A stretch of DNA of 64,000 nt from Massilia sp. R2A-15 (lineage in GTDB: Bacteria > Pseudomonadota > Gammaproteobacteria > Burkholderiales > Burkholderiaceae_D). The notes under the pieces are model-generated. The model did not search any database. It was not told the origin of the DNA and saw only the letters and a list, made by a program, of their open reading frames with translations. The translations under genes were made by a program, and so were the position numbers. Of this stretch, positions 47,005 through 55,864 are shown in pieces. Positions within the stretch are counted from its first letter, which is position 1. Each line of letters starts with the position of its first letter. The stretch spans positions 310,001 to 374,000 of the forward strand of contig NZ_CP131935.1 in the NCBI RefSeq assembly GCF_030704305.1. The letters run 5' to 3'.

Positions 47005-47823
47005 ATGTGGCAAGACGCCCGTGCCCTGAACGCAACCGCCAACGGCCTGATCGCCGCGGTGGTGCTCGCGTGCATAGCCTCCGGCGTGTGGTGGGTGTCG
47101 CAGCGTCCGATGTTCACCCTGAAGACGGTGCGCGTCGAAAGCATGTACGACATGGAACTGAAGCGCGTGAGCGAACTGACGGTGCGCGCCGGCGTGGTGG
47201 GCAAGATCAAGGGGAATTTTTTCACCACCAACCTGGAGCAGGTGCGCACGGCGTTCGAATCGGTGCCCTGGGTGCGGCGCGCGACGGTGCGGCGCGAGTG
47301 GCCGGACCAGCTGATCGTGTCGGTCGAGGAGCACGAGCCGCTCGGCACATGGGGCGAAGACGGCCGTCTGCTGTCGGTCAAGGGCGACGTGTTCACCGCC
47401 AACCTGGCCGAAGCGGACGAGGATCATCCGCTGCCGCAGTTCGAGGGCCCGGACGGCAGCGAAAAGGAAGTGCTGGCGCGGTTTTCCGAGCTGCGCTCCT
47501 GGTTCGCGCCGGCCAAGCTGGTGCCGGAAGCATTGAGCCTGTCCTCTCGCTACGCGTGGACGGTGCGGCTCGATAACGGCATGCAGGTGGCGCTGGGACG
47601 CGAGAAGGATCACACCACCTTGCGCAACCGGGTGCAGCGGCTGGTCGGGATTTACCCGCAGCTGGCCGCCCGCGTGCAGGGAATCGAATCGATCGACATG
47701 CGCTACCCGAACGGGCTGGCGCTGGCGGCGGCGGGATTGAAGTTCCCGAAAGATGGAAGCAAGCCTGTGAAGGCCGGCGCGAAATTGATAACCACAACAA
47801 CCAAGAAAACCAGCAAGCACTAG
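47005..47823 (+). CDS. ftsQ: cell division protein FtsQ
   Basis: A 272-residue bitopic protein: cytosolic start, one helix (about 13-32), then a POTRA domain (about 38-108; FTLKTVRVESMYDMELKRV) and the FtsQ beta domain. It forms the FtsQBL complex. The C-terminal tail is lysine-rich (about 250-272). It is followed by ftsA after 11 bases. Confidence 0.94.
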   Translation: MWQDARALNATANGLIAAVVLACIASGVWWVSQRPMFTLKTVRVESMYDMELKRVSELTVRAGVVGKIKGNFFTTNLEQVRTAFESVPWVRRATVRREWPDQLIVSVEEHEPLGTWGEDGRLLSVKGDVFTANLAEADEDHPLPQFEGPDGSEKEVLARFSELRSWFAPAKLVPEALSLSSRYAWTVRLDNGMQVALGREKDHTTLRNRVQRLVGIYPQLAARVQGIESIDMRYPNGLALAAAGLKFPKDGSKPVKAGAKLITTTTKKTSKH

Positions 47824-47834
47824 GCCCCTGCAAA

Positions 47835-49067
47835 ATGACAAAAGACGCTAAAAACCTGATCGTCGGACTCGATATCGGCACCTCGAAAGTGGTCGCCGTG
47901 GTGGCCGAGGTGATGTCCGACGGACGACACGAAGTCATCGGACTGGGCCAGCACGAGTCGCGCGGCCTGAAAAAGGGCGTGGTGGTCAACATCGAGGCGA
48001 CGGTCGAGTCGATCCAGCGCGCGCTCGAAGAGGCCGAGCTGATGGCCGACTGCAAGATCCGCAATGTCTACGCCGGCATCGCGGGCAGCCATATCCGCTC
48101 GTTCAATTCGAGCGGCATGGTGGCGATCAAGGACAAGGAAGTGACCTCGACCGACGTGGCGCGCGTGATCGAGACGGCCAAGGCGGTCAACATCCCGACC
48201 GACCAGCAGCTGCTGCATACGGTGCCGCAGGAATTCATCGTCGACAGCCAGGAAGACGTGCGCGAGCCGATCGGCATGAGCGGCATCCGCCTCGAAGTGC
48301 GCGTGCACATCGTCACCGGCGCGGTGTCGGCGGTGCAGAACATCGTCAAGTGCGTGCGCCGCTGCGGGCTGGAAGTGTCGGACCTGATTTTGCAGCCAAT
48401 GGCCTCGGCCGACGCGGTGCTCACGGCCGACGAGAAAGAGCTGGGCGTGGTGCTGATCGACATCGGCGGCGGCACCACCGACATCGCGGTGTTCTCGGAC
48501 GGCGCGATCCGCCACACGGCGGTCATTCCGATCGCCGGCGACCAGATCACCAACGACGTGGCGATGGCGCTGCGCACGCCGACATCGGAAGCGGAAGAAA
48601 TCAAGATCCGCTACGGCGTGGCCAAGCAGGTGCTGGCCGATCCGGGCGAGTCGCTCGAAGTGCCGGGCCTGGGCGACCGCGGTCCGCGCAACCTGTCGCG
48701 CCAGGCGCTGGCGGCGGTGATCGAGCCGCGCGTCGAAGAACTGTTCGCGATGGTGCACCAGGTGGTGCGCGAGTCCGGCTACGAGGGCGTGCTCTCGTCG
48801 GGCATCGTGCTCACCGGCGGCACCTCGATCATGCCGGGCATGGTCGAAATGGCCGAAGACATTTTCCTCAAGCCGGCGCGCCTTGGCACGCCGGACTACC
48901 GCGGCCAGCTGGCTGACGTGGTGCGCAGTCCGCGCTACGCGACCGTGCTCGGGCTGCTGCTGGAAGCGAAGAAGCAGTACCTGCGCGGTCACATCGTGAC
49001 GCGCCAGGACGGGTCGGTGAAGGCGGTGTGGCAGCGGATGAAGGAATGGTTTTTAGGGAATTTCTAA
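47835..49067 (+). CDS. ftsA: cell division protein FtsA
   Basis: A 410-residue actin-like ATPase that tethers FtsZ to the membrane. It has VGLDIGTSKVVAVVAE (phosphate 1), VLIDIGGGTTDIAVF (phosphate 2), VLTGGTSIMPGM (adenosine) and the C-terminal amphipathic helix VWQRMKEWFLGNF for membrane binding. Confidence 0.97.
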   Translation: MTKDAKNLIVGLDIGTSKVVAVVAEVMSDGRHEVIGLGQHESRGLKKGVVVNIEATVESIQRALEEAELMADCKIRNVYAGIAGSHIRSFNSSGMVAIKDKEVTSTDVARVIETAKAVNIPTDQQLLHTVPQEFIVDSQEDVREPIGMSGIRLEVRVHIVTGAVSAVQNIVKCVRRCGLEVSDLILQPMASADAVLTADEKELGVVLIDIGGGTTDIAVFSDGAIRHTAVIPIAGDQITNDVAMALRTPTSEAEEIKIRYGVAKQVLADPGESLEVPGLGDRGPRNLSRQALAAVIEPRVEELFAMVHQVVRESGYEGVLSSGIVLTGGTSIMPGMVEMAEDIFLKPARLGTPDYRGQLADVVRSPRYATVLGLLLEAKKQYLRGHIVTRQDGSVKAVWQRMKEWFLGNF

Positions 49068-49229
49068 GCGGGGCGGGGCGGTAAAGGCGGCAGGCGGTTC
49101 GGGGTTGGGCAGCAAACAAACACACACAATTTTATTTTTAACTTAAGACGCGGTTTTCAATCTCCAGGTTTCATGCCAATGCTATGAGTCCTGGCGCTTG
49201 GAAACGGCAATTTGATTAGGAGTTTCATC

Positions 49230-50444
49230 ATGGAGTTCGATATGGTCGACAACGCAGCACTGGGCACTATCATCAAGGTCGTCGGCGTCGGCGGCGCGGG
49301 CGGCAATGCGGTTCAGCACATGATCAACAAGGGCGTGTCGGGCGTCGAGTTCATCGCCGCCAACACCGATGCGCAGGCACTTGCCGCATCGAGCGCTCAC
49401 AACGTGATCCAGATCGGCGACTCGGGCCTGGGCGCCGGTATGAAGCCTGCGGTCGGCCGCCAGCTGGCGGAAGAGTCGCGCGCGCGCATCGAAGACTCGC
49501 TGCGCGGCGCGCACATGGTGTTCATCGCTGCCGGCATGGGCGGCGGCACCGGCACCGGCGCTGCGCCGATCGTCGCCGAAATCGCCAAGCAGATGGGCGC
49601 GCTGACGGTGGCCGTGGTGTCGAAGCCGTTCTCGTACGAAGGCCAGAAGTGCATGGACATCGCCGAAGAAGGCCTGGACGAGCTGACCAAGCACGTCGAC
49701 TCCCTGATCATCATCCTCAACGAAAAGCTGGAAGACATCTACGAAGACGAGTCGATGCTCGACTGGATGAAGCACGCCGACGATGTTCTGAACAACGCGG
49801 TCGCCGGTATCGCCGAGATCATCAACGTGCCTGGCCACATCAACGTCGACTTCAACGACGTCAAGACCATCATGGGCGAGCAGGGCAAGGCGATGATGGG
49901 CACCGCCACCGCGTCGGGCGTGGACCGTGCGCGCATCGCCGCCGAGCAGGCGGTCGCATCGCCGCTGCTGGACGGAATCGACCTGTCGGGCGCCCGCGGC
50001 GTGCTGGTCAACGTGACCGCCAGCCGTGGCCTCAAAGGTAAAGAGATCAAGGAAGTCATGGCCGCCGTGCGCGCGTTTGCCGCGCCGGATGCGTCGATCG
50101 CGCAAGGCATCGCGTATGACGACAACATGGGCGACGACATCCGCGTGACCGTGGTGGCGACGGGCCTGGGCAAGACCAAGAAGGCCATGCAGCTGGTGCA
50201 GCAGCCGATGAAGATGACCGGCACCCACAACACCCCGCTGATGGCGTCCGCAGCTGGCCTGCACGTTTCGGCCGGCATGACGATGGGTTCGACCTCGATC
50301 GGCGGCCATGCCGCGATGGACGGCGCGATGAAGCAGCCGGCTGTGTGGCGCCGCGAGCAGGCATCCGAGCAGGTGCAGGCGATGCAGCGCAACGGCGTCG
50401 AAACGTACGACATTCCGGCGTTCCTGCGCAAGCAAGCCGACTAA
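49230..50444 (+). CDS. ftsZ: cell division protein FtsZ
   Basis: A 404-residue tubulin-like GTPase that forms the division ring. The tubulin signature GGGTGTGAAP lies near 107-116, the T7 loop contains NVDFNDVKTIM, and the C-terminal conserved peptide is YDIPAFLRKQAD, which binds FtsA. ATTAGGAG is nine bases before the ATG at 49230; an in-frame ATG at 49212 is less well placed. The AT-rich gap of 162 bases before it may hold a separate promoter, but no hexamers are convincing. Confidence 0.98.
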   Translation: MEFDMVDNAALGTIIKVVGVGGAGGNAVQHMINKGVSGVEFIAANTDAQALAASSAHNVIQIGDSGLGAGMKPAVGRQLAEESRARIEDSLRGAHMVFIAAGMGGGTGTGAAPIVAEIAKQMGALTVAVVSKPFSYEGQKCMDIAEEGLDELTKHVDSLIIILNEKLEDIYEDESMLDWMKHADDVLNNAVAGIAEIINVPGHINVDFNDVKTIMGEQGKAMMGTATASGVDRARIAAEQAVASPLLDGIDLSGARGVLVNVTASRGLKGKEIKEVMAAVRAFAAPDASIAQGIAYDDNMGDDIRVTVVATGLGKTKKAMQLVQQPMKMTGTHNTPLMASAAGLHVSAGMTMGSTSIGGHAAMDGAMKQPAVWRREQASEQVQAMQRNGVETYDIPAFLRKQAD

Positions 50445-50457
50445 GCAAATCGAAGTC

Positions 50458-50488
50458 GGGGTCTGGTCCTGCGGACCTGACCCCATTT
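50458..50488 (+). repeat. GGGGTC palindrome, family A, copy 5
   Basis: GGGGTCTGGTCC, TGC, GGACCTGACCCC, then ATTTC. It begins 14 bases after the ftsZ stop, in the sense orientation. Confidence 0.9.
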
Positions 50489-50502
50489 CGCTGTCAGTTC
50501 AA

Positions 50503-50538
50503 GATGGGGACAGGTCCGCGGGACCAGTCCCCGTTTTT
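50503..50538 (-). repeat. GGGGTC palindrome, family A, copy 6 (inverted), probable ftsZ terminator
   Basis: GGGGACAGGTCC, GC, GGGACCAGTCCCC, followed by GTTTTT. It is inverted relative to copy 5, 14 bases away. On the plus strand the stem plus T-run looks like a good intrinsic terminator for ftsZ. Confidence 0.85.
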
Positions 50539-50632
50539 ATTTGGGCGCCGGCGTGGCGGGCGATGCAAAACCGGTTATGCTATATCTTGCATAATTGCAA
50601 TGATGTCCGAAAGCTCACCAAAAGAGAGGCCC

Positions 50633-51157
50633 ATGACTCCATCCCGGTTTTCGCCCCTTCGCGTCCTCGCGGCGTCCCTTCTGCTGGCCATCTCGTTCAC
50701 GGCTGCGGCGGCAGCGCCGGCCAAGGGAGATATTCCGCCCGACCGCGTCGGCACCACATTCGACGGCGATCCCGTGCTGCTCTCCAAATACAAGGACACC
50801 GCGGTGGTGATCTCGTTCTGGGCGACGTGGTGCACATACTGCCTGAAGGAGCTTCCCATCCTCGAGGGCATCCAGCGCACGGCCAAGGGGCGCGTGCACG
50901 TAATCGCGGTCAATACCGAGGAGCGCGATGTGTTCCGCAAGGTCAGGCGCAAGCTGGGCGAGGTCCTCTCCCTGGAGCTGGCGTACGATCCGGACAGCGG
51001 CGCGCGGAAGGCGTTTGGCGTCAACGGCATTCCGCACATGGTCATCATCGGCCGCGACGGCAGGATCGTCTCGGTGTACCGCGGCTATGCGGAATCGAGC
51101 CTGGACGACATCACCGCCGACATCAACCGCGCGATCGGCGCCACGCCGGGGCAATGA
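50633..51157 (+). CDS. TlpA-like thioredoxin-family protein
   Basis: A 174-residue exported protein (signal peptide about 1-28) with a thioredoxin fold and the C67-TY-C70 active site in FWATWCTYCLKELPIL. The cis-proline region is GIPHMVIIGRDG. Such TlpA/ResA-type proteins reduce periplasmic disulfides, for example in cytochrome c maturation. GAGAGG precedes the ATG at 50633. It is convergent to the methyltransferase gene. Confidence 0.87.
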   Translation: MTPSRFSPLRVLAASLLLAISFTAAAAAPAKGDIPPDRVGTTFDGDPVLLSKYKDTAVVISFWATWCTYCLKELPILEGIQRTAKGRVHVIAVNTEERDVFRKVRRKLGEVLSLELAYDPDSGARKAFGVNGIPHMVIIGRDGRIVSVYRGYAESSLDDITADINRAIGATPGQ

Positions 51158-51176
51158 CGGAGGCGATGACGCAGTT

Positions 51177-52463
51177 TTACCGGCAGCTAACGTGCCGCAG
51201 CAGGATGCGATCGATCGAGCGCAGCGCGTCGTAGGGCTGGCGGAAGTCGGCGAACAGGCGCGCATTGTCGGGCGGCGCGGCGCGGCACGCCGGCTCCGCG
51301 CGCACCAGGTCGAACACCTCGCCGAAGGTGCGCTCGCCATCGATGTGGGTGAAGATCATGCCCGAATACCGGCCCGCGTCGGCCACCAGCGTCGCGCCCA
51401 GCGCCTGGTGGTGCAGCACCGTCGGTCCGTCCTTCGCCGCGAACAAGTCCCCCAAGGCCGGCCCGCTGAACGGGTCGTGCGCAAAAAACGGAATGTAGTC
51501 CGCGTCGCCGTATGGCGCTTCCGCGTCCGCGCCGCGCGTCAGGAACATGATGTGGCGCGTCAGGTCCCCGATCAGCAGCTCCGACATGGCATAGCGATCG
51601 CGTGCGCTCATGTCCTTCAGGTGGCGGCGCAGCTTGTGTGCGTCCGGCCCTAGCGTCATCTCCGGCAGGTAGGGGAATCGGCCGCGATTGACGTCGGTCA
51701 GGGCGATCTGCAGGCCATGGCCGTCGGCCAGCCACTCATACAGCTGCGGCACGGTATAGGCCCGGTCCTGCGAGTGCAGCAGCGAGTCGTAGATGGCCGC
51801 GTCGGTGCGGTCGTCGCCGTAATCGTCGCCCGCGAGCTTGTACCAGTTCAGCGCCGGCAGCATCGCCAGCACTTCCTTGGCATGGGGGAGCTTGTCCTCT
51901 TCGGGACAGCCCTGGTTCGCCAGCCGCAGCAGGCTTTGCATCTGGTAGATGCCGGTGCGCCCGATCTGGCCGTACACCATCAGGCCCATGGCGCCGCGCG
52001 GTGCGAGCACCGACAGCAGTGCGCGCATGCCCGCGTCCGGATCGGCCAGGTGATGCAGCACGCCGGAACAATTGATGTAGTCGAACTGGCCCAGGTCCAG
52101 CTGCGGGATATCGAGGATCGACTGCTGGACCCAGCGGATGTTGGTGAGCTTGCGGATCGCAGCGCGCTGCCGCGCGATCGCGATACTGGCGCCGCTCAGG
52201 TCCAGGTGGACGATTTCGGCGTTGGTGCCTTTCAGCTGCTCGGCGAGGTAGATGGTGGTGTCGCCGGTGCCGGCGCCGGCCACCAGCACGCGAAAACGGT
52301 TGCGAAACGTCTCCTTCCCCTGGTAGCAGTAATGGTTCATCATCGCCAGGCTGTCCAGCCAGGTGCGCATGAGTCGCTTGTGTTCGTCCTGCGGGTCGCA
52401 CGGAGGGTAGGGCAGGCGTTCGTATTGCGCCTTTACGTCGGGAAGATAATTCGGCGTGGTCAT
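51177..52463 (-). CDS. class I SAM-dependent methyltransferase with C-terminal extension
   Basis: A 428-residue protein. The methyltransferase domain (about 40-200) has motif I VLVAGAGTGDTT (about 59-70), acidic LDLSGASIAIARQRA and motif IV-like FDYINCSGVLHHLADP. The N-terminal start YERLPYPPCDPQDEHKR is characteristic of a group of bacterial methyltransferases with a long extra C-terminal region (about 220-428) of unknown fold. The substrate is not known. It is divergent from the peroxiredoxin gene. Confidence 0.82.
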   Translation of the reverse strand: MTTPNYLPDVKAQYERLPYPPCDPQDEHKRLMRTWLDSLAMMNHYCYQGKETFRNRFRVLVAGAGTGDTTIYLAEQLKGTNAEIVHLDLSGASIAIARQRAAIRKLTNIRWVQQSILDIPQLDLGQFDYINCSGVLHHLADPDAGMRALLSVLAPRGAMGLMVYGQIGRTGIYQMQSLLRLANQGCPEEDKLPHAKEVLAMLPALNWYKLAGDDYGDDRTDAAIYDSLLHSQDRAYTVPQLYEWLADGHGLQIALTDVNRGRFPYLPEMTLGPDAHKLRRHLKDMSARDRYAMSELLIGDLTRHIMFLTRGADAEAPYGDADYIPFFAHDPFSGPALGDLFAAKDGPTVLHHQALGATLVADAGRYSGMIFTHIDGERTFGEVFDLVRAEPACRAAPPDNARLFADFRQPYDALRSIDRILLRHVSCR

Positions 52464-52619
52464 GAATGTCGGGCGGTTTAGTCGTGTGCTGCATCATCCG
52501 GTCTTTCGGAATTATTTGCAACATCGGAACCAGGCCGCTGCCAGCAGGAATCCGGGCGTTCGGGCATACTGTTGGCAAAGCACCATCCGGTTCACTTATT
52601 TCACAAGAGGAGTCTCCCC

Positions 52620-53123
52620 ATGACCATCAAGATCGGCGACAAACTGCCAGAAGGCACCCTGGCCGAATTCATCGAAACCGAAACCGAAGGCTGCACGCTC
52701 GGCCCGAACAAATTCTCCGTCACCGAACTGGCCAAGGGCAAGAAGATCGCGATCTTCGGCCTGCCAGGCGCCTACACCCCGACCTGCTCGGCGCAGCACG
52801 TGCCAGGCTACGTCGCCAACGCCGATGCGTTGAAGGCGAAGGGCGTGGACGAAATCTGGTGCATCTCGGTCAATGACGCTTTCGTCATGGGCGCCTGGGG
52901 CCGCGACCAGAAGGCCACCGGCATCGTGCGCATGATGGCCGACGGGAATGGCGACTACAGCAAGGCGCTGGGCCTGGACGCCGATTTCTCGAAGTACGGC
53001 ATGGGCACTCGTTCGCAGCGCTACTCGATGCTGGTCGATGACGGCGTGGTCAAGCAGCTCAACGTCGAGACCAATGGCTTCGAAGTGTCGAACGCCGAGA
53101 CCATGCTGGCGCAGCTGGCTTAA
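52620..53123 (+). CDS. peroxiredoxin, Prx5 subfamily
   Basis: A 167-residue peroxidase that reduces hydrogen peroxide and organic peroxides. The Prx5 motif is PGAYTPTCS with the peroxidatic cysteine C56 and the Thr and Arg (in RSQRYSMLV) that complete the site. The start at 52620 has AGAGGAG about 9 bases upstream; a start 16 codons upstream is unlikely. A strong terminator follows. Confidence 0.93.
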   Translation: MTIKIGDKLPEGTLAEFIETETEGCTLGPNKFSVTELAKGKKIAIFGLPGAYTPTCSAQHVPGYVANADALKAKGVDEIWCISVNDAFVMGAWGRDQKATGIVRMMADGNGDYSKALGLDADFSKYGMGTRSQRYSMLVDDGVVKQLNVETNGFEVSNAETMLAQLA

Positions 53124-53142
53124 GCACTCGCAGTTCCGGAAG

Positions 53143-53164
53143 ACGGCGCCTCGGCGCCGTTTTT
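53143..53164 (+). terminator. intrinsic terminator of the peroxiredoxin gene
   Basis: ACGGCGCC, two bases, GGCGCCGT, then TTTT. It lies 19 bases after the stop codon. Confidence 0.9.
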
Positions 53165-53185
53165 CGTTTTCACCGGTACGATTTC

Positions 53186-54082
53186 ATGGAACAGACATTG
53201 ACCTCCGCGCGCAGCGGCAACCTGCGCAGCATCTACGCGATGCTCATCGCCGTCGTGATGTTTTCGCTGATGGACGTGGCAATGAAGCTGCTGTCGGCGC
53301 ATTTTCCGGCCATTCAGGTGGCGGCGCTGCGCGCGCTCGTTTCGCTGCCACTGGTGTTCGCCTACGTCGGCTGGCGCGGCGCGTTCGGCACGATGCTGCG
53401 CGTACGTTGGGGCATGCACGCGATGCGCGCGCTGCTCGGGATCGCGATGCTGGCGATGTTCGCGTTCGGCCTCCAGTCGCTGTCGCTGGCGGAGGCGTAT
53501 TCGATCTTCTTCATCGCGCCGGCGCTGATCACCGCCTTGTCGGTATTGTTCCTGAAAGAGCACGTCAGCTTCGCGCGCTGGATCGCGATCGCGGTCGGCA
53601 TGGCCGGCGTGCTGGTCGTGTTGCGCCCCAGCGGCGCGGGCCTGTTTACCCTCGGCGGCCTGGCGGTGCTGGGCGCCGCCGCGATGTATGCGGTGTCGGC
53701 GATCGCCTCCCGCATCCTGGCGCGCACCGACAGCAGCGAACAGCGGGTGCTGTGGCTGATGGTGATGATGGCGCTAGGGGCCACCGCGCTGGCGGCGCCC
53801 GGGTGGGTCCCGGTGCGCGCCAGCGACACGCTGGTGCTGTGCGGCCTGGCCGTGAGCGGCTTCCTCGGCCAGCTTGCCATCAACGAGGCGTTCGGCTCGG
53901 GCGAGGCGTCGAAAGTCGCGCCGTTCGAGTACTCGGCGCTGGCCTGGGGCGTGGGGTTCGACTGGCTGCTGTGGCATGCGCTGCCCGACCGTTACACCAT
54001 GATCGGCGCGGCCATCATCATCGCCAGCGGCCTGTACCTGATCCGCCACGAAGGCGGCCACGCCGAAGCCGAGCACCCCTAG
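53186..54082 (+). CDS. EamA/DMT family transporter
   Basis: A 298-residue membrane protein with ten predicted helices in two EamA repeats (about 13-145 and 155-285), as in drug/metabolite exporters such as RhtA or RarD. Substrate unknown. It precedes lpxC by 18 bases and may share a transcript with it. Confidence 0.87.
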   Translation: MEQTLTSARSGNLRSIYAMLIAVVMFSLMDVAMKLLSAHFPAIQVAALRALVSLPLVFAYVGWRGAFGTMLRVRWGMHAMRALLGIAMLAMFAFGLQSLSLAEAYSIFFIAPALITALSVLFLKEHVSFARWIAIAVGMAGVLVVLRPSGAGLFTLGGLAVLGAAAMYAVSAIASRILARTDSSEQRVLWLMVMMALGATALAAPGWVPVRASDTLVLCGLAVSGFLGQLAINEAFGSGEASKVAPFEYSALAWGVGFDWLLWHALPDRYTMIGAAIIIASGLYLIRHEGGHAEAEHP

Positions 54083-54100
54083 AGCGGATATAATCGCCGG

Positions 54101-55036
54101 ATGCTCAAACAAAGAACCATCAAACAGCTGGTGCGCACGATCGGCGTGGGATTGCACTCCGGGACCAAGGTCGAACTGACGCTGCGCCCGGCCGCGCCCG
54201 ACACCGGCATCGTGTTTCGCCGCGTCGACCTCGACCCGGTGGTCGAATTTCCCGCCAGCGCCGGCGTGGTGGGCGACACCCGCATGGCCTCGGTGCTGAT
54301 CAAGGGCGGGGTGCGCGTGTCCACCGTCGAACACCTGATGTCGGCCTGCGCCGGCCTCGGGATCGACAACCTGTACGTCGACGTGTCGGCCGAAGAGATT
54401 CCGATCATGGACGGTTCGGCATCGTCGTTCGTGTTCCTGCTGCAGCAGGCCGGCGTGCAGGAGCAGGGCGCGGCCAAGAAATTCATCCGCGTGCTGAAGG
54501 ATGTCGAGGTGCGCCATGGCACGGGCGACAATGAAAAATGGGCGCGCCTGTCGCCCCACGACGGCTTCAAGCTCGACTTCTACATCGAATTCAACCACCC
54601 GGCGGTGGACGGCACGACACAGCGCGCGCTGGTCGATTTCGGCGACGTGTCATATGTGCACGATGTGGCGCGCGCGCGCACCTTCGGCTTCATGCAGGAC
54701 GTGGAGAGCCTGCGCGGCATGGGCCTGGCGCGCGGCGGATCGCTGGAAAACGCCATCGTGATGGATGAATACCGCATCCTCAATTCGGACGGGCTGCGCT
54801 ACGAAGACGAATTCGTGCGCCACAAGATCTTGGACGCGATCGGCGACCTGTACCTGGTCGGGCATCCGCTGCTGGCCAGCTATCATGCCCACAAGTCGGG
54901 GCACGCGCTGAACAACCAGCTGCTGCTGGCATTGCTGGAGCGGCCAGATGCCTATGAAATCGTCTCGTTCGACGCGCTGGGCACGGCGCCGGCGTCGTAT
55001 GTGCGCCAGATGGCGCGCGAGTGGGCGCTTACCTAG
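54101..55036 (+). CDS. lpxC: UDP-3-O-acyl-N-acetylglucosamine deacetylase
   Basis: A 311-residue zinc enzyme for the first committed step of lipid A synthesis. The zinc ligands are in [15 protein letters not shown] (His near 78) and [17 protein letters not shown] (His and Asp near 240). The catalytic His is in [13 protein letters not shown] near 265. This is the usual position downstream of the dcw cluster, here separated from ftsZ by four genes. Confidence 0.96.
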   Translation: MLKQRTIKQLVRTIGVGLHSGTKVELTLRPAAPDTGIVFRRVDLDPVVEFPASAGVVGDTRMASVLIKGGVRVSTVEHLMSACAGLGIDNLYVDVSAEEIPIMDGSASSFVFLLQQAGVQEQGAAKKFIRVLKDVEVRHGTGDNEKWARLSPHDGFKLDFYIEFNHPAVDGTTQRALVDFGDVSYVHDVARARTFGFMQDVESLRGMGLARGGSLENAIVMDEYRILNSDGLRYEDEFVRHKILDAIGDLYLVGHPLLASYHAHKSGHALNNQLLLALLERPDAYEIVSFDALGTAPASYVRQMAREWALT

Positions 55037-55039
55037 GTT

Positions 55040-55141
55040 GTCGTTCCTGCGAAGGCAGGAACCTATACTGAGTATGCCTAAAAGGTGACTCTCGTTCAGC
55101 ATGGGTTCCTGACAAGGGGGGCGCCGAGCCCAGGAACGACA
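55040..55141. repeat. BIME-like inverted REP pair, family B, copy 4
   Basis: A left hairpin TTCCTGCGAAGGCAGGAA (55043-55060) and a degraded right one (GGGTTCCTG and CAGGAACGAC). The flanks CTATACTGAG and GTTCAGCATG are inverted copies. It lies between lpxC and the DciA-like gene, which are convergent. Confidence 0.75.
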
Positions 55142-55143
55142 GG

Positions 55144-55650
55144 CTAGCGGCGGCGCGCCGCCATCGCCTTGATCGCCGCGATCAGCCGGGCGTTGGCCGG
55201 CGTATCGGGCAGCGACTCGCCCAGTTCCGCAAACGCGTCCACCGCCGTCTTGGGAAAGTCCAGCTGGCGCGTGTGCACCACAGGCGCGATGCTGCGCGTG
55301 ACCTGCACTTTCAGTCTGATGTTGTTAATCTGCCACCCGCGCTGCGTCAGCGCCCCCTGCAGCTTGGGCAGCTGCTGCTTGAGCTTGGCCGCCACCGCCG
55401 AGGTCGGCGTGGCCAGCACCAGCTGGGCGTCCTCGAAGGACAGCACGTCGCAATCGGAGAACATCGGCGGCAGCGCGTCGGCGCAGTCTTTCTGCAGCCG
55501 GCCCATGCGCATCGCCGTCGGCAGCAGGCTTGCCATCCGCGCATTGGCGCCGAGAAAGTCCGTCGCGCCGATCGAAGTCTGGCGCGATTTGGTGCCGTAG
55601 ATGTGGCCAGAAAATTGATTGGATGAAGTAAACCGCATGAGGCGCAACAT
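55144..55650 (-). CDS. DciA-like (DUF721) protein
   Basis: A 168-residue protein with the DUF721 core: ALPPMFSDCDVLSFEDAQLVLATPTSAVAAKLKQQLPKLQ. DUF721 proteins include DciA, a loader of the replicative helicase DnaB in most bacteria that lack DnaC. The core is at about 45-115 and the helical C-terminus is predicted to be flexible. The start is uncertain between 55650 and 55638. Confidence 0.75.
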   Translation of the reverse strand: MLRLMRFTSSNQFSGHIYGTKSRQTSIGATDFLGANARMASLLPTAMRMGRLQKDCADALPPMFSDCDVLSFEDAQLVLATPTSAVAAKLKQQLPKLQGALTQRGWQINNIRLKVQVTRSIAPVVHTRQLDFPKTAVDAFAELGESLPDTPANARLIAAIKAMAARRR

Positions 55651-55864
55651 ATCATAGCTGGCCTCGCCTTGCGGCGGAATGTTGGGAAAGGGTCAGAATG
55701 ATAACTTTCTTTTCCTGATGCACTTGTTATCCAACCGTATATCCCCAAGTGTGGCCGGATCGCATGATAAAATCACCCTCTTTTTGCCATAGGCGGGCTT
55801 CGGAAGATAACTTTTTGATATCAATCCAGCTCTTTTTCGCGGCGCATTTTTAAGAATTCAAAGC
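55651..55864. other. upstream region of secA
   Basis: A 214-base region that holds the divergent starts of the DciA-like gene and secA. It is AT-rich, with TTTTTGATATC and similar runs, and probably contains the secA promoter, but no pair of hexamers is convincing. No secM-like leader was found. Confidence 0.45.

Noticed and set aside
49068..49229. A distinct ftsZ promoter in the gap after ftsA
   Set aside because: The gap is AT-rich but I found no convincing -35/-10 pair, so none is listed as a feature.
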